DNA of 64,000 nucleotides from Aquipseudomonas alcaligenes_A (GCA_048595745.1 CP184361.1); one strand, 5' to 3'; positions 25,101-34,785 are shown, numbered from the stretch's first letter. Notes: generated by a model not told the origin, from the sequence alone. A program made the numbers and translations.

Positions 25101-25128
25101 CGCCCGGTGCTTTTATCGGCACCGGGCG
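25101..25128 (-). terminator. Terminator-like hairpin downstream of fliK
   Basis: A perfect 10-base GC-rich stem (arms 25101-25110 and 25119-25128, 8-base loop) follows the fliK stop by about 30 bases on the minus strand. The U-tract after it is weak (CGTTTTCG), so termination may be partial. Confidence 0.6.
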
Positions 25129-25156
25129 CAGCTTCCTGGCCAATGATCGGCAGGCG

Positions 25157-26467
25157 TCAGGCGTAGTAGTCCACCAGCCCACGTGGAGCGACGCCGCTCG
25201 ACGGCGTGCGGATCTCGCTGACACCGCCAATCACCTCGTCGTCGCGCGAGCCGTCAAAGCCGCGGCCGGCGGAGCGGCGCTGCCCCTCCTCGCCACCGCC
25301 CTGGGAACCCCGCGCCATGGACTGGTCGGAGACATTGACGTCCAGCTGGTTCATGCCCTGCTGAGCGAACAGTTCGCGCAGACGATGGGCCTGGCCTTCC
25401 AGCTGATCACGCACGTTGGCGTTGGCACTGACGAAGGTCACCTGCGCTGCCTGGTCCTTGTTCAGCTCGATACGCACCTCCAGCCGCCCCAGCTCGGCCG
25501 GATCGAGCTGGATCTCGGCAGACTTGAGGTTCTGACTGGACAGCCACATAACCTTGTCGACCACCGCCTCGCTCATGCCGGGATGCCCAACCTGCAGTGG
25601 CTGACCGGGCACCAGCGGCATCCGCTGGGCGGCATTGACCTGCTGATTGATAGCCTGGCTCAGGGCGCTGAGCTTGCTGGCGAAGGCTTCGGCACGCGCA
25701 TCACTCTGGCCCTCGCGAACGCCGGGCAACGAGCTATCCAGAGCCTCGCCGAGCAACTCGCCCTCCAGCCCTTCGCTCGGTGTCTCCTCGCTGGGCATGG
25801 CATCGCCAGCGAAGGCAGCCAGGGCGTTGGCGAAGCCCTGTGCCGGGTTGCTGGCACGCTCGGCCGCTACCGCGCCCGGGCTCAGTTGCTGCTGCGCAGC
25901 GGCCTGGTTCTGCGCACCTATTTCAAGGGCCAGCTTTACCCCGGACAGGCTGTTGAGCATGTCCAGTTCAGGATCATGGCTGGCCTCGGTCAGGGTGGCG
26001 GGCGCAGCACTGGCCACCGTCGGTGCACTGGCTTGCAGTATGGGTTCACCCTCCCCCTCGACAACCTCGGCCACGCCACTGAGGGCCGGGTCGACCACTT
26101 CGGTCGAGGGCAACTGGCCGGTCATGGCCATCAGCAGCAGCGGATCGACCACTGCCTCGTCACCACCTTCAACCACTTCCTCCGCTGGCAAGGTATTGCC
26201 GCTTTCGGCAACTGCCGGCTGCTCGACGGCAGCCTCTGTCGCCGGCTCATCGGTCGTTTTGCTCTCGGCAGCACGCTCTTCGGCAGCCTTGCTGCCGGCC
26301 TCCTTGCGTTCAGCGGCCTTGGCCTGGCGCTCCTTGGCGTAGACCTCGGCAAAGCTGGAAGCCTCGCTCCTGCTGGGTTCCGGCGCCGTGCTGGGGGCCT
26401 TGGCAGCAGGCGCTTTGGGGCGCACGTCGGGCGCGGACTGAAGAAGGAAATCGGGTGCAACGGACAT
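25157..26467 (-). CDS. fliK: Flagellar hook-length control protein FliK
   Basis: The 436-residue protein has a long low-complexity Ala/Glu/Pro/Ser-rich N-terminal ruler region. Its C-terminal Flg_hook domain (about 310-420) contains LKSAEIQLDPAELGRLEVRI, VTFVSANANVRDQLEG and a Gly/Gln/Ser-rich tail. FliK measures the hook and triggers FlhB switching. It has its own sigma-54-type promoter at 26506-26521 and a hairpin after the stop. It is the canonical fliK; the copy at 1739 is a paralogue. Confidence 0.93.
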   Translation of the reverse strand: MSVAPDFLLQSAPDVRPKAPAAKAPSTAPEPSRSEASSFAEVYAKERQAKAAERKEAGSKAAEERAAESKTTDEPATEAAVEQPAVAESGNTLPAEEVVEGGDEAVVDPLLLMAMTGQLPSTEVVDPALSGVAEVVEGEGEPILQASAPTVASAAPATLTEASHDPELDMLNSLSGVKLALEIGAQNQAAAQQQLSPGAVAAERASNPAQGFANALAAFAGDAMPSEETPSEGLEGELLGEALDSSLPGVREGQSDARAEAFASKLSALSQAINQQVNAAQRMPLVPGQPLQVGHPGMSEAVVDKVMWLSSQNLKSAEIQLDPAELGRLEVRIELNKDQAAQVTFVSANANVRDQLEGQAHRLRELFAQQGMNQLDVNVSDQSMARGSQGGGEEGQRRSAGRGFDGSRDDEVIGGVSEIRTPSSGVAPRGLVDYYA

Positions 26468-26505
26468 GGGTACTCTCCGTCAGGATTGGATCGTACCTGG
26501 GCTAG

Positions 26506-26521
26506 AGCAAGCAGCGGGCCA
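26506..26521 (-). promoter_or_regulatory. Sigma-54-type promoter of fliK
   Basis: Minus-strand TGGCCCGCTGCTTGCT has GG and GC separated by 10 bases and matches the -12 element TTGCT exactly. The predicted leader to the fliK ATG is about 28 bases. It lies in the 77-base gap after hptB. Confidence 0.65.
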
Positions 26522-26544
26522 ACTTTGCCGGCGCCGGCGCAGAT

Positions 26545-26895
26545 TCAGCGATAACGCTGGCGCTCGGTCTTGAGCAGGATGCGCACGATGGCAAATTCGC
26601 GACCTATCTGCTCGATCAAGGCGGGCGCCTCGTCCAGTCGTTCGCGGCGTGCGGCCTCCTCCAGCTGCTTGCACAGCCCCGCCAGCATCGGTGCGCCCAT
26701 GTTGCTGCAGCTGCCCTTGAAACTGTGCGCAGCCAGACGCAGCGCCTGCGGATCGGCCGCAGCCAGGGCCTCGTGAATGTGCCGCTGGCGCTCGTCCGAG
26801 TCGACCAGGAAGGTATCCAGCAACACGGGGTACTCTTCCCCCATGACATCCAGCAGGGAAGCCAACACATTCTGATCGAGGTGGATATCGGACAC
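26545..26895 (-). CDS. hptB: Histidine phosphotransfer protein HptB
   Basis: This 116-residue Hpt domain has the phospho-acceptor His57 in LAAHSFKGSCSNMGA. It is the last of the hsbA-hsbR-hptB group. In P. aeruginosa HptB receives phosphate from several hybrid kinases (including PA1611 and RetS) and passes it to HsbR, linking Gac/Rsm, motility and biofilm choice. The 103-base gap to hsbR has no recognised promoter. Confidence 0.9.
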   Translation of the reverse strand: MSDIHLDQNVLASLLDVMGEEYPVLLDTFLVDSDERQRHIHEALAAADPQALRLAAHSFKGSCSNMGAPMLAGLCKQLEEAARRERLDEAPALIEQIGREFAIVRILLKTERQRYR

Positions 26896-26998
26896 CGGCT
26901 CACTCCATGATCGGGGAAGCAGCGATTATGCCTCAGATGCTGCTGGCGATCTGCTGTCTGTTGGCCATGGGCCAGTATCCACTCGACCGCCGGCCCCT

Positions 26999-28687
26999 TC
27001 AGGTCGACCAGCGGAACTCGACCACCGCGCCGCGTCCATCACTGAGCCAGTGACACTGATCGGTCAACTGGCGTATCAGGCGCAGACCTCGCCCACTGAG
27101 GCCGCCGCAATCCTGCTGCCGCTGCAGAGCTCGGGCCACATCGAAACCGGCGCCACTGTCCTGCACGCAAACCCGCAAGCGCCCGCCGCCCTCCTCCGGC
27201 AACAACTCGAGGTCAAAGCGCACAAAACCCTCTGCCAGAGCCTGCAGGCGCTCACCGCGCTCGCGGTAGTAGCGTGAAAAACCCTTGGCGTCGGCCTTGA
27301 GCGCCGAATCCAGGCCCAACACGCCATGCTCCAGCGCGTTCGAGTACAGCTCAGCGAGCACCGTGTAGAGTGCCCCGCCCTGGGCACGCAGGTCGCGCAC
27401 CTCCATCAGCAGCTGCAGCAGAAAAGGCAGCGGATTGAAGCGCTTGAGCGCCTCGGCACGGAACTCGAAGCTGGCCGACCAGTCCAGCGGGCTGCTCTGG
27501 CCGCTGTCGGAGAAAGCCAGCGGTGGACGGCTGAGCACGCCCTCCTCGACCATGCACAGCTCGATCATGCTGACATCGTCCTGGGCTTCGCCGCGGAAGG
27601 CCGCCAGGGCGCGCTGGATTTCGTCGAACAGCGCCTGCGGCGCATGCCCGGCATCAAGCACCTGGAGCAAACGCGTCTCACCGAACAGCTGACCTTTGGT
27701 ATCGCGCGTCTCCAGCACACCATCGGAGAGCAGGAAGATGCGATCGTTCGGCTGCAGCGGATGGACCTCGTAGGCCTCATTGAACGCCCCCGGTTCCAGT
27801 ACCCCCAGTGGCAGATGGCGAGACACCAGCGGTACGCGCTCGCCCGTGGCCACTCGCAGCAGGTGCCCATCCGGCAAGCCGCCGTTCCAAACCTCCAGCA
27901 CACGCCGCTGGAAACTCAGGTTGAGCATGGTGGCACAGCAGAAGACACCGACCGGCAGGATGCGCTTGAGCTTGGCATTCATCTCACGAAGGATCTCCGC
28001 CATGGAGAACCCCTTGGCGGTCATGCCGTAGAACACCTCGGCCAGCGGCATGGCACCGATCGCCGCCGGCAGGCCGTGGCCGGTAAAGTCGCCGAGCAGC
28101 ACGTGCATGCCGCCGGAGGGCTTGAACGCGGCCAGCAGCAGGTCGCCATTGAACAGCGCGAAGGGCGACTGCAAATAGCGGATATTGGCCGCGCTGAGAC
28201 AACCGGAGTGGGCCACCTTGTCGAACACCGCCTTGGCCACGCGCTGCTCGGTCATCAGGTGTTCATTGTGCTTGGCAATCAGGTCGCGCTGCTGCAGCAC
28301 GGTTTGCTGCAGGCGGCGCAGGCGATCCATGGCACGGATCTTGGCTTCGAGAATGATCGGGTTGTAAGGCTTGGCGAGGAAGTCGTCACCCACCTCCAGG
28401 CAACGAACCAGCGCCTCGTTCTCGGTCAGCGAAGTGAGGAAGATAATCGGCACCAGCGCCTCGCCAGCCGCCTCCTTGATCCGTCGAGCAGCATCGAAAC
28501 CATCCATCACCGGCATCAGGGCGTCCATCAACACCAGCTGCGGGCGCTCCTGCTCGAAAAGCCCCACCGCCTCCAGGCCATTGCCGGCAGTCAGCACCCG
28601 GTGGCCCTGGCGACTGACGATGGTGGAGAGCAGCATACGGTCGGCCGCGCTGTCCTCGGCAATCAGGATGGACAGGCGCCCGGCCAT
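26999..28687 (-). CDS. hsbR: Response regulator HsbR: receiver, PP2C-type phosphatase and anti-sigma-kinase domains
   Basis: The 562-residue protein has three parts. A receiver covers residues about 5-120, with acceptor Asp in LVLMDALMPVMDGFD. A SpoIIE/PP2C-like serine phosphatase covers about 180-385, with VLLGDFTGHGLPAAIGAMPL and FLLSDGVLE. An RsbW/SpoIIAB-like HATPase covers about 425-560, with YSNALEHGVLGLD. In P. aeruginosa HsbR both phosphorylates and dephosphorylates HsbA, depending on HptB. It lies 5 bases after hsbA, so the two genes are coupled. Confidence 0.92.
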   Translation of the reverse strand: MAGRLSILIAEDSAADRMLLSTIVSRQGHRVLTAGNGLEAVGLFEQERPQLVLMDALMPVMDGFDAARRIKEAAGEALVPIIFLTSLTENEALVRCLEVGDDFLAKPYNPIILEAKIRAMDRLRRLQQTVLQQRDLIAKHNEHLMTEQRVAKAVFDKVAHSGCLSAANIRYLQSPFALFNGDLLLAAFKPSGGMHVLLGDFTGHGLPAAIGAMPLAEVFYGMTAKGFSMAEILREMNAKLKRILPVGVFCCATMLNLSFQRRVLEVWNGGLPDGHLLRVATGERVPLVSRHLPLGVLEPGAFNEAYEVHPLQPNDRIFLLSDGVLETRDTKGQLFGETRLLQVLDAGHAPQALFDEIQRALAAFRGEAQDDVSMIELCMVEEGVLSRPPLAFSDSGQSSPLDWSASFEFRAEALKRFNPLPFLLQLLMEVRDLRAQGGALYTVLAELYSNALEHGVLGLDSALKADAKGFSRYYRERGERLQALAEGFVRFDLELLPEEGGGRLRVCVQDSGAGFDVARALQRQQDCGGLSGRGLRLIRQLTDQCHWLSDGRGAVVEFRWST

Positions 28688-28692
28688 GACGA

Positions 28693-28998
28693 TCAGCCGA
28701 TCTGGAACAGCTGTTCGAAGTTGGAAATGGAGAGGATCTTGCGCACATCGGGGTTGCAGTTGACCAGGCTGATGCGTGCATGGTCGCCGCCGGCATGGTC
28801 ACGCAGCAGCAGAAGCATGCCCAGCGCCGAACTGTCCAGGTAGGTGGCCCCCTTCAGATCGACCACATAGCGCTTGGGTGTGGCGTTCACCCGCTCGTAG
28901 GCATCGCGAAATTCCTGATGCGCGGAGAAATCGAAGCGACCCTGGATATGGATGGTCAGTTCCTGTCCATCGCTCGAGGGCAGCGCTGTGATGGCCAT
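28693..28998 (-). CDS. hsbA: Anti-anti-sigma factor HsbA (STAS domain)
   Basis: This is a 101-residue STAS-domain protein. The switch serine is Ser56 in YLDSSALGMLL, the position reported for P. aeruginosa HsbA. The ATG at 28998 follows AAGGAGTG at good spacing. In the known pathway unphosphorylated HsbA sequesters the anti-sigma factor FlgM and so frees FliA, while phosphorylated HsbA acts through the diguanylate cyclase HsbD. It begins 70 bases after fliJ. Confidence 0.92.
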   Translation of the reverse strand: MAITALPSSDGQELTIHIQGRFDFSAHQEFRDAYERVNATPKRYVVDLKGATYLDSSALGMLLLLRDHAGGDHARISLVNCNPDVRKILSISNFEQLFQIG

Positions 28999-29068
28999 GT
29001 AGCACTCCTTGTTTTTTTCTTGTGCAGACACAGATTTAGCACCCGCGGAAGAACGCGGCAACCATGCT

Positions 29069-29518
29069 TTAGCCATCATCGCGCGGTGGCAGGCGCTGCG
29101 CCAGTTCGTCGAGCAGTTTCTGTTCACGCTTGTCGGCGGCGGCACGTGCCTCGTCCAGGTAGCGCTGCACCAGCTTGCGCAGCCCCTCCACCCGCGCATA
29201 GCGCTGCTGCCAGGCAGCCCTGGCCTTGTCGACGTTCTGCCGATGCCAGGCGATGCTCTGCAGCTGCTGACCGATAGCGGTCTCCAGCTGGCTGAGAAAG
29301 CGCTGGTAGTTCATCAACCATTGGCCCGAAACGCCCTTGCTACCTTCACTGATCCACTGCTGCTGGTAGTCGGCACGGTAGCGCTCCAGCTCGCCCAGCT
29401 GCGCCTCGGCCTTACCCAGCAAGCCTTGGCAGTGGGCCAGCTGGCGCGCGGCCTCGCGCTCGGCGCGCTCGGCCATCTCGATCACCGGCGCCAGGCGCGC
29501 GGCACGACTGTCAGCCAT
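29069..29518 (-). CDS. fliJ: Flagellar export chaperone/ATPase stalk FliJ
   Basis: This 149-residue protein is almost wholly coiled coil, with the start MADSRAARLAPVIEMAERAE and a charged C-terminus (EQKLLDELAQRLPPRDDG). FliJ sits in the FliI hexamer pore and links it to FlhA. It lies 3 bases after the fliI stop. Confidence 0.93.
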   Translation of the reverse strand: MADSRAARLAPVIEMAERAEREAARQLAHCQGLLGKAEAQLGELERYRADYQQQWISEGSKGVSGQWLMNYQRFLSQLETAIGQQLQSIAWHRQNVDKARAAWQQRYARVEGLRKLVQRYLDEARAAADKREQKLLDELAQRLPPRDDG

Positions 29519-29521
29519 CTG

Positions 29522-30880
29522 TCAGGCCTGCGCCTGCGGATTAAAGACCTGAGCCAGCTGGGTCACGCTGTCACCCATGGACTCGCTCTCACCCAGGCTC
29601 TGGAGCAGGTAGCGGGCCATCGCCGGCTGGCGGGCGATGGCCAGGTCGGTGTCGGCATCGCCGCCCGGCACATAGGCGCCGACGCTGATCAGGTCGCGGC
29701 TCTGCTGGTAGCGCGACCACAGTTGCTTGAAGCGCTGCGCCTGCTTGAGGTGCTCAGGACTGACCACCTGCGGCATGACCCGGCTGATCGAGGCCTCGAT
29801 GTCGATGGCCGGGTAGTGCCCTTCCTCGGCCAGCCGACGCGACAGCACAAAGTGGCCATCAAGCACACCACGCGCGGCATCGGCGATGGGGTCCTGCTGG
29901 TCGTCACCTTCGGAAAGCACGGTGTAGAAGGCAGTGATCGAGCCGCCGCCGGCCTCCGCGTTGCCTGCGCGCTCCACCAGGCGCGGCAGCTTGGCGAAGA
30001 CCGAAGGCGGATAGCCCTTGGTCGCCGGCGGTTCGCCGATGGCCAGGGCGATCTCGCGCTGGGCCTGGGCGAAACGGGTCAGCGAATCCATCAGCAGCAG
30101 GACGTTCTTGCCCTTGTCGCGGAAGTATTCGGCAATGCGCGTGCAGTACATGGCGGCGCGCAGGCGCATCAGCGGCGCGTCGTCGGCCGGCGAAGCAACC
30201 ACCACCGAGCGCTTGATGCCTTCCTCGCCGAGGATCTCGTCGATGAACTCCTTGACCTCGCGGCCCCGCTCACCGATCAGGCCGACCACGATGATCTCGG
30301 CCTCGGTAAAGCGGGTCATCATGCCCAACAGTACCGACTTGCCCACGCCGGTACCGGCGAACAGACCCAGGCGCTGGCCACGGCCGACGGTGAGCAGGCC
30401 GTTGATGCTGCGGATGCCGACATCCAGCGGTTCGCTGATCGGGTGGCGGTTGAGCGGGTTGATGCTCGGCCCGTCCATCGGCACCCAGTCCTCGGCCTTC
30501 ATCCCGCCCTTGCCGTCCAGCGCGCGCCCGGCACCATCCAGCACACGGCCGAGCATGGACATCCCCATCGGCAGTCGACCGGTATCAGGCAATGGCACCA
30601 CGCGGGCGCCGGGAGCAATGCCGGCCAGGCTGCCGACCGGCATCAGGTAGATCTTGCCGGCAGAGAAGCCCATCACCTCGGCCTCCACCTGAACCGGGTG
30701 ATAGCTGTCGTCGTTGATTACCAGGCAGCGACTGCCCAGCGCGGCACGCAGGCCCTCGGCCTCCAGGGTGAGACCGACCATGCGCAGCAGCCGCCCCTCG
30801 ACCACCGGCTGGCTGGGCAGATCGATCGCCTCGGTGTACCCGGCCAGGCGCTTGGCAAAGCTGGTGCGCTCAAGGCGCAT
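29522..30880 (-). CDS. fliI: Flagellum-specific ATPase FliI
   Basis: This 452-residue F1-beta-like ATPase has Walker A GLFAGTGVGKSVLLGMM at about residues 166-182, Walker B NVLLLMDSLTRFAQA and the type III ATPase stretch YPPSVFAKLPRLVERAG. The ATG at 30880 (MRLERTSFAKRL) was chosen, giving the family length and an 11-base overlap with fliH. It powers unfolding and delivery of export substrates with FliH and FliJ. Confidence 0.96.
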   Translation of the reverse strand: MRLERTSFAKRLAGYTEAIDLPSQPVVEGRLLRMVGLTLEAEGLRAALGSRCLVINDDSYHPVQVEAEVMGFSAGKIYLMPVGSLAGIAPGARVVPLPDTGRLPMGMSMLGRVLDGAGRALDGKGGMKAEDWVPMDGPSINPLNRHPISEPLDVGIRSINGLLTVGRGQRLGLFAGTGVGKSVLLGMMTRFTEAEIIVVGLIGERGREVKEFIDEILGEEGIKRSVVVASPADDAPLMRLRAAMYCTRIAEYFRDKGKNVLLLMDSLTRFAQAQREIALAIGEPPATKGYPPSVFAKLPRLVERAGNAEAGGGSITAFYTVLSEGDDQQDPIADAARGVLDGHFVLSRRLAEEGHYPAIDIEASISRVMPQVVSPEHLKQAQRFKQLWSRYQQSRDLISVGAYVPGGDADTDLAIARQPAMARYLLQSLGESESMGDSVTQLAQVFNPQAQA

Positions 30881-31640
30881 CAGGGCTCTCCAGATCGACC
30901 TGGATATCCGCCTCGGGCGGATTGGTGGCCTGCGCGCGCTGCTGCTCGAACAGCTGCTTGAGGGCCAGGGCCATGCGCGTTTCGACGCTGGCGTCGATGC
31001 GGCTGTGCTGGCTTTCGACGCGGCATCCGCCCGGCTGCAGCGACTCGTCCTCGAGAATGCGCCAGGTTTCCTCATGCCGCTCGCGCAGTGCCTTGACCAG
31101 TTCGAAGTCCTGCGGGTGCACATGGATGCGGATGTTCTCGGCGCCCATTGGCAGCAATTTGAGCGCTTCGCGCAGCACATGGCGGATCTGACTGGAGTCG
31201 GTGGTCAGTTCCCGCTGGATCACCTGGCGGGTCATCTGGCTGACCAGATCGACCAGACTCTGCTCCAGTTCGCGATCCTGGCTGGCGATGGGCTCCAGCA
31301 GATGCCCCATGAGCGTTTCCAGCTGTGCCACTTTGGCGGCCAGCACGACGTCGGCCTCCTGCTTGGCCTTGAGCTGGCCAGCATGGAATCCATCCTTCTC
31401 GCCGGCAGCAAAGCCCTCGTTGTAGGCATCCTGACGGATCGCCTCGACCTCTTCGAGCGTCAGCGGCTTGACGTCCTCGACCGCCACCTCCTCGATCTGC
31501 GGTTCAGGCTCAGGCTCCGCAACCACTTCAGGCTCGGGCGCCGGCTCTTCTTCGGGATCGAAGCTGGGTATCGCCCAGCGATCAAAGCCCGCCAGGTCCT
31601 TGGCGCGGATCAGCTCGCTGGGAGCATCCTTGGGTGCCAT
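30870..31640 (-). CDS. fliH: Flagellar assembly protein FliH
   Basis: The 256-residue protein has a Glu/Pro-rich segment (about 30-60), then a long helical region with the small-x-x-x-small repeats typical of FliH (YNEGFAAGEKDGFHAGQLKAK). Its C-terminal domain resembles V-ATPase E and b subunits. It regulates FliI and docks it on FliN. It starts right at the fliG stop and overlaps fliI by 11 bases. Confidence 0.94.
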   Translation of the reverse strand: MAPKDAPSELIRAKDLAGFDRWAIPSFDPEEEPAPEPEVVAEPEPEPQIEEVAVEDVKPLTLEEVEAIRQDAYNEGFAAGEKDGFHAGQLKAKQEADVVLAAKVAQLETLMGHLLEPIASQDRELEQSLVDLVSQMTRQVIQRELTTDSSQIRHVLREALKLLPMGAENIRIHVHPQDFELVKALRERHEETWRILEDESLQPGGCRVESQHSRIDASVETRMALALKQLFEQQRAQATNPPEADIQVDLESPDAP

Positions 31641-32657
31641 TTAGATCATTGCCTCGCCGCCGGCACCGCCGAGGACGATCTCGCCGGATTCGGCCATACG
31701 CCGGGCGATGGTGAGGATTTCCTTCTGCGCCGTTTCCACCTCGCTGACGCGTACCGGCCCCTTGGCTTCCAGATCGTCGCGCAGCAGCTCGGCGGCACGC
31801 TTGGACATGTTCTTGAAGACCTTTTCCTTGATGCCGTCGTCGGCGCCCTTGAGCGCCAGTACCAGCACATCGGAAGACACCTCGCGCAGCAGCGCCTGAA
31901 TGCCACGGTCGTCGACGTCGGCCAGGTTGTCGAAGACGAACATGAGGTCCTCGATCTGGCTGGACAGGTCTTCGTCGACCTCGCGGATGGAGTCCATCAG
32001 CTGGCCTTCCACCGAGCTGTCGAGGAAGTTCATGATGTCCGCCGCACGCTTCACCCCGCCGAGGCTGGCACGGGTGGTGTTGGCGCTACCGGAGAACTGT
32101 TTCTCGAGAATCTGGTTGAGTTCCTTGAGCGCGGCTGGCTGCACGGTATTCAGGGAAGAGACGCGCAGGATGATGTCCAGGCGCACCTTGTGATCGAAAT
32201 GACTGAGTACCTCGCCCGCCTGGTCCGGATCGAGGTAGGCGACCACGATGGCCTGAATCTGTGGGTGCTCGTAGCGGATCACATCGGCCACGGCGCGCGG
32301 CTCCATCCACTTGAGGCTATCCAGGCCGCTGGTGCTGCCGCCGAGCAGGATGCGGTCAATCAGGTTACCCGCCTTGTCCTCGCCCAGCGCCGCGGTCAGC
32401 ATCTTGCGGATGTAGGCATCGGAGCCGACACCCAGGCTGGTCTGGTCGCCGACGATCTCGACGAACTCGCCCATCACCTGCTCGACCTGCTCGCGCTGCA
32501 CGTTGCGCATGCCAGCCATGGCCACACCGACCTTCTGTACTTCCTTCGGCCCGAGGTGGCGCAGCACCTGCGCCGCGTCGGTCTCGCCGAGAGACAGCAG
32601 GAGGATGGCGGCCTTGTCGACCTTGGTCAGCTTGGCAGGAGCACGATTGTCACTCAT
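31641..32657 (-). CDS. fliG: Flagellar motor switch protein FliG
   Basis: The 338-residue protein has N, middle and C domains. LTKVDKAAILLLSLGETDAAQ opens it and the middle EHPQ region is present (YEHPQIQAIVVAYL). The C domain with the torque helix carries the charged MFVFDNLADVDDRGIQALLR. It joins the MS ring to the C ring and contacts the stators. It overlaps fliF by 8 bases. Confidence 0.97.
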   Translation of the reverse strand: MSDNRAPAKLTKVDKAAILLLSLGETDAAQVLRHLGPKEVQKVGVAMAGMRNVQREQVEQVMGEFVEIVGDQTSLGVGSDAYIRKMLTAALGEDKAGNLIDRILLGGSTSGLDSLKWMEPRAVADVIRYEHPQIQAIVVAYLDPDQAGEVLSHFDHKVRLDIILRVSSLNTVQPAALKELNQILEKQFSGSANTTRASLGGVKRAADIMNFLDSSVEGQLMDSIREVDEDLSSQIEDLMFVFDNLADVDDRGIQALLREVSSDVLVLALKGADDGIKEKVFKNMSKRAAELLRDDLEAKGPVRVSEVETAQKEILTIARRMAESGEIVLGGAGGEAMI

Positions 32658-34437
32658 CGGCGTTGATCCACTCTTTGACTACCTGGGCCACGCGGCCCGG
32701 ATCTTCCGCCACCAGACTCTTGATGGCGTTCAGTTGTGCATCATACCCCTCGGAAGGACTCGGCAGCAGGATGCTTTGCGGCCCACCGAGACTGACGCGG
32801 TCGGCGGACAGCTCGCCCTCCAGGCCACCCATGTCGCCCAGCTCGATGTCGCCGTCGCCACCCTCGGCCGCAGAACCTTTGCCGGCGTTGGTGATGTTGT
32901 TGAGTACCGGGCGCAACACACCGAAGACCAGCACCAGGATGAACAGCACGCCGAGAATCTGCTTGATGATGTCCCAGAACCAGGGCTGCGAGTAGAACGG
33001 AATCTCGATCATTTCCTCGCCGGTTTCGGCGGAAAACGGCGCATTGATCACGCTGACACTGTCGCCACGGCTGGCGTCGAAGCCGACCGAGTCCTGCACC
33101 AAGCGGGTAAAGCGCGCCAGGTCCTCGGCGGCCCAGGGGCTGCGGGTGACCTCGCCGGTTTCGGCGTTGATGCTGACCTTGTCATCCAGCACCACGGCCA
33201 CCGACAGACGCTTGAGGCGACCCTGCTGCTGCTTGGTGTAGCTGATCGAACGATCCAGCTCGAAGTTGCGCGTGGACTGCTCGCGCTTATCGGCCGGGTA
33301 CGGCGCCAGCATCGGCTGGCCGGTGGCCGGGTCGGTGATCTGCGCGCCATTGGCGTCGAGCAGCGGCTGGCCAGGCTGCACCGGCCCCGGCGGTGCAGCC
33401 TGGGCATTGGCCTGCTCCGGAGCGGCGGCCGCGCCAGGCGGCTGGTTGCTCAGCGCACCCGGGACGCCCTGCGGCGGCAGGCTGCTGGAGCGCTGCTCGT
33501 TGACCTGCTGCTCGCTGCGCAGCGCCGGCTGGTCAGGGTTGAACATCTCAGCAGTGGACTCAACCGCACTGAAATCGACATCAGCGGACACTTCGGCCTT
33601 GTAGCGGCCGTTGCCCAGCACCGGCTGCAGAATGTTGTGTACACGCTGAGTGAACAGGCTTTCCATGCGCCGGGTGTAGTCGAACTGCTTGCCGGCCATG
33701 GTCAGCTCGGACAGCTCCTGCTGGTCGGACAGCAGGTTGCCCTTCTGGTCGACCACGGTGACCTGCGACTTGGTCAGCTCGGGCACGGAGGTGGCCACCA
33801 GGTTGACGATCGCCATCACCTGGCTCGGCTCCAGGCTACGCCCCGGATACAGCTCGACCAGCACCGAAGCGCTGGGCTTGCGCTCATCACGCACGAACAC
33901 CGAACTCTTCGGAATGGCCAGGTGGACGCGAGCACCCTTGACGTTGTTCAGGCTGGAGATGGTCCGTGCCAGCTCCCCCTCCAGGCCACGACGGTAGCGC
34001 GTGGCCTCCATGAACTGGCTGGTGCCCAGGCTCTGCTCCTGGTCGAGGATCTCGAAACCGACGTTGCCATCGCTCGGCGCCACGCCGGCAGCGGCCAGCT
34101 TCATGCGCGCCCGGCCGAGGTCTTCGGATTTGACCAGTAGCGCCCCTGAGTTCGGCTCCACGGTGTAGGCGATGTCGGCGGCGTTGAGCGCCTCCATCAC
34201 CTGGTTGCTGTCCATGCCGGCCAGATTGCCCAGCAGCGGCTTGTAGTCCGGTTGCTGCGACCACAGCACCACGGCGAAGCCGATCGCCACGCTGGCGGCC
34301 AGGCCAACCAGCAAGCCGATCTGCCGCAGCATGGACATCTCGGAGAGATTCTCCAGAAAGGCCAGTCCGAGCAACGGCTTCTTCGGCTCATCGGCGCCGG
34401 TGGTGGCGGGTACGTTTGCAGCGACTGCTTCAGCCAT
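32650..34437 (-). CDS. fliF: Flagellar MS-ring protein FliF
   Basis: The 595-residue protein has two membrane helices (about residues 38-58 and 478-498) flanking a large periplasmic part. This part holds the RBM domains (YKPLLGNLAGMDSNQVMEAL; VHLAIPKSSVFVRDERKPSA) and a Pro/Ala/Gln-rich insert near 325-375. The cytoplasmic tail for FliG binding ends VKEWINADE. It builds the first ring of the basal body. It lies 15 bases after fliE. Confidence 0.97.
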   Translation of the reverse strand: MAEAVAANVPATTGADEPKKPLLGLAFLENLSEMSMLRQIGLLVGLAASVAIGFAVVLWSQQPDYKPLLGNLAGMDSNQVMEALNAADIAYTVEPNSGALLVKSEDLGRARMKLAAAGVAPSDGNVGFEILDQEQSLGTSQFMEATRYRRGLEGELARTISSLNNVKGARVHLAIPKSSVFVRDERKPSASVLVELYPGRSLEPSQVMAIVNLVATSVPELTKSQVTVVDQKGNLLSDQQELSELTMAGKQFDYTRRMESLFTQRVHNILQPVLGNGRYKAEVSADVDFSAVESTAEMFNPDQPALRSEQQVNEQRSSSLPPQGVPGALSNQPPGAAAAPEQANAQAAPPGPVQPGQPLLDANGAQITDPATGQPMLAPYPADKREQSTRNFELDRSISYTKQQQGRLKRLSVAVVLDDKVSINAETGEVTRSPWAAEDLARFTRLVQDSVGFDASRGDSVSVINAPFSAETGEEMIEIPFYSQPWFWDIIKQILGVLFILVLVFGVLRPVLNNITNAGKGSAAEGGDGDIELGDMGGLEGELSADRVSLGGPQSILLPSPSEGYDAQLNAIKSLVAEDPGRVAQVVKEWINADE

Positions 34438-34452
34438 GTTTCAACTCCACCC

Positions 34453-34785
34453 TTAAACCGGCATCTGCATGATGTCTTGATAGGCCTGGACCAGCTTGTT
34501 GCGCACCTGGGTCATGGCCTGGAAGGACACGCTGGCCTTTTGCGAGGCGATCATCACGTCGGTGATATCGACCCCCCCCTTCCCCGTCTCGAAGGCGGTG
34601 GCCAGTTGGCTGGCGGCCTGCTGGGTTTCGCTCACCTTGTTCACCGCCTGGCCGAGCATTTCCGAGAAGCTCGGCGCTCCCGGCTCCGGCGCGCTGACCT
34701 GTGCAGGTTTGATCTTGGCCATGGCCTCCATCTGCATGGAGCGCATTTCCAACATCAGGCGATTGAATTCGACACCCTGGCTCAT
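34453..34785 (-). CDS. fliE: Flagellar hook-basal body protein FliE
   Basis: The 110-residue protein begins MSQGVEFNRLMLEMRSMQ. Its conserved C-terminal helices include VMIASQKASVSFQAMTQVRN and LVQAYQDIMQMPV. The ATG at 34785 follows GGAGGAAAG at ideal spacing. FliE joins the MS ring to the rod. It is the first gene of the fliEFGHIJ operon and follows a sigma-54 promoter. Confidence 0.96.
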   Translation of the reverse strand: MSQGVEFNRLMLEMRSMQMEAMAKIKPAQVSAPEPGAPSFSEMLGQAVNKVSETQQAASQLATAFETGKGGVDITDVMIASQKASVSFQAMTQVRNKLVQAYQDIMQMPV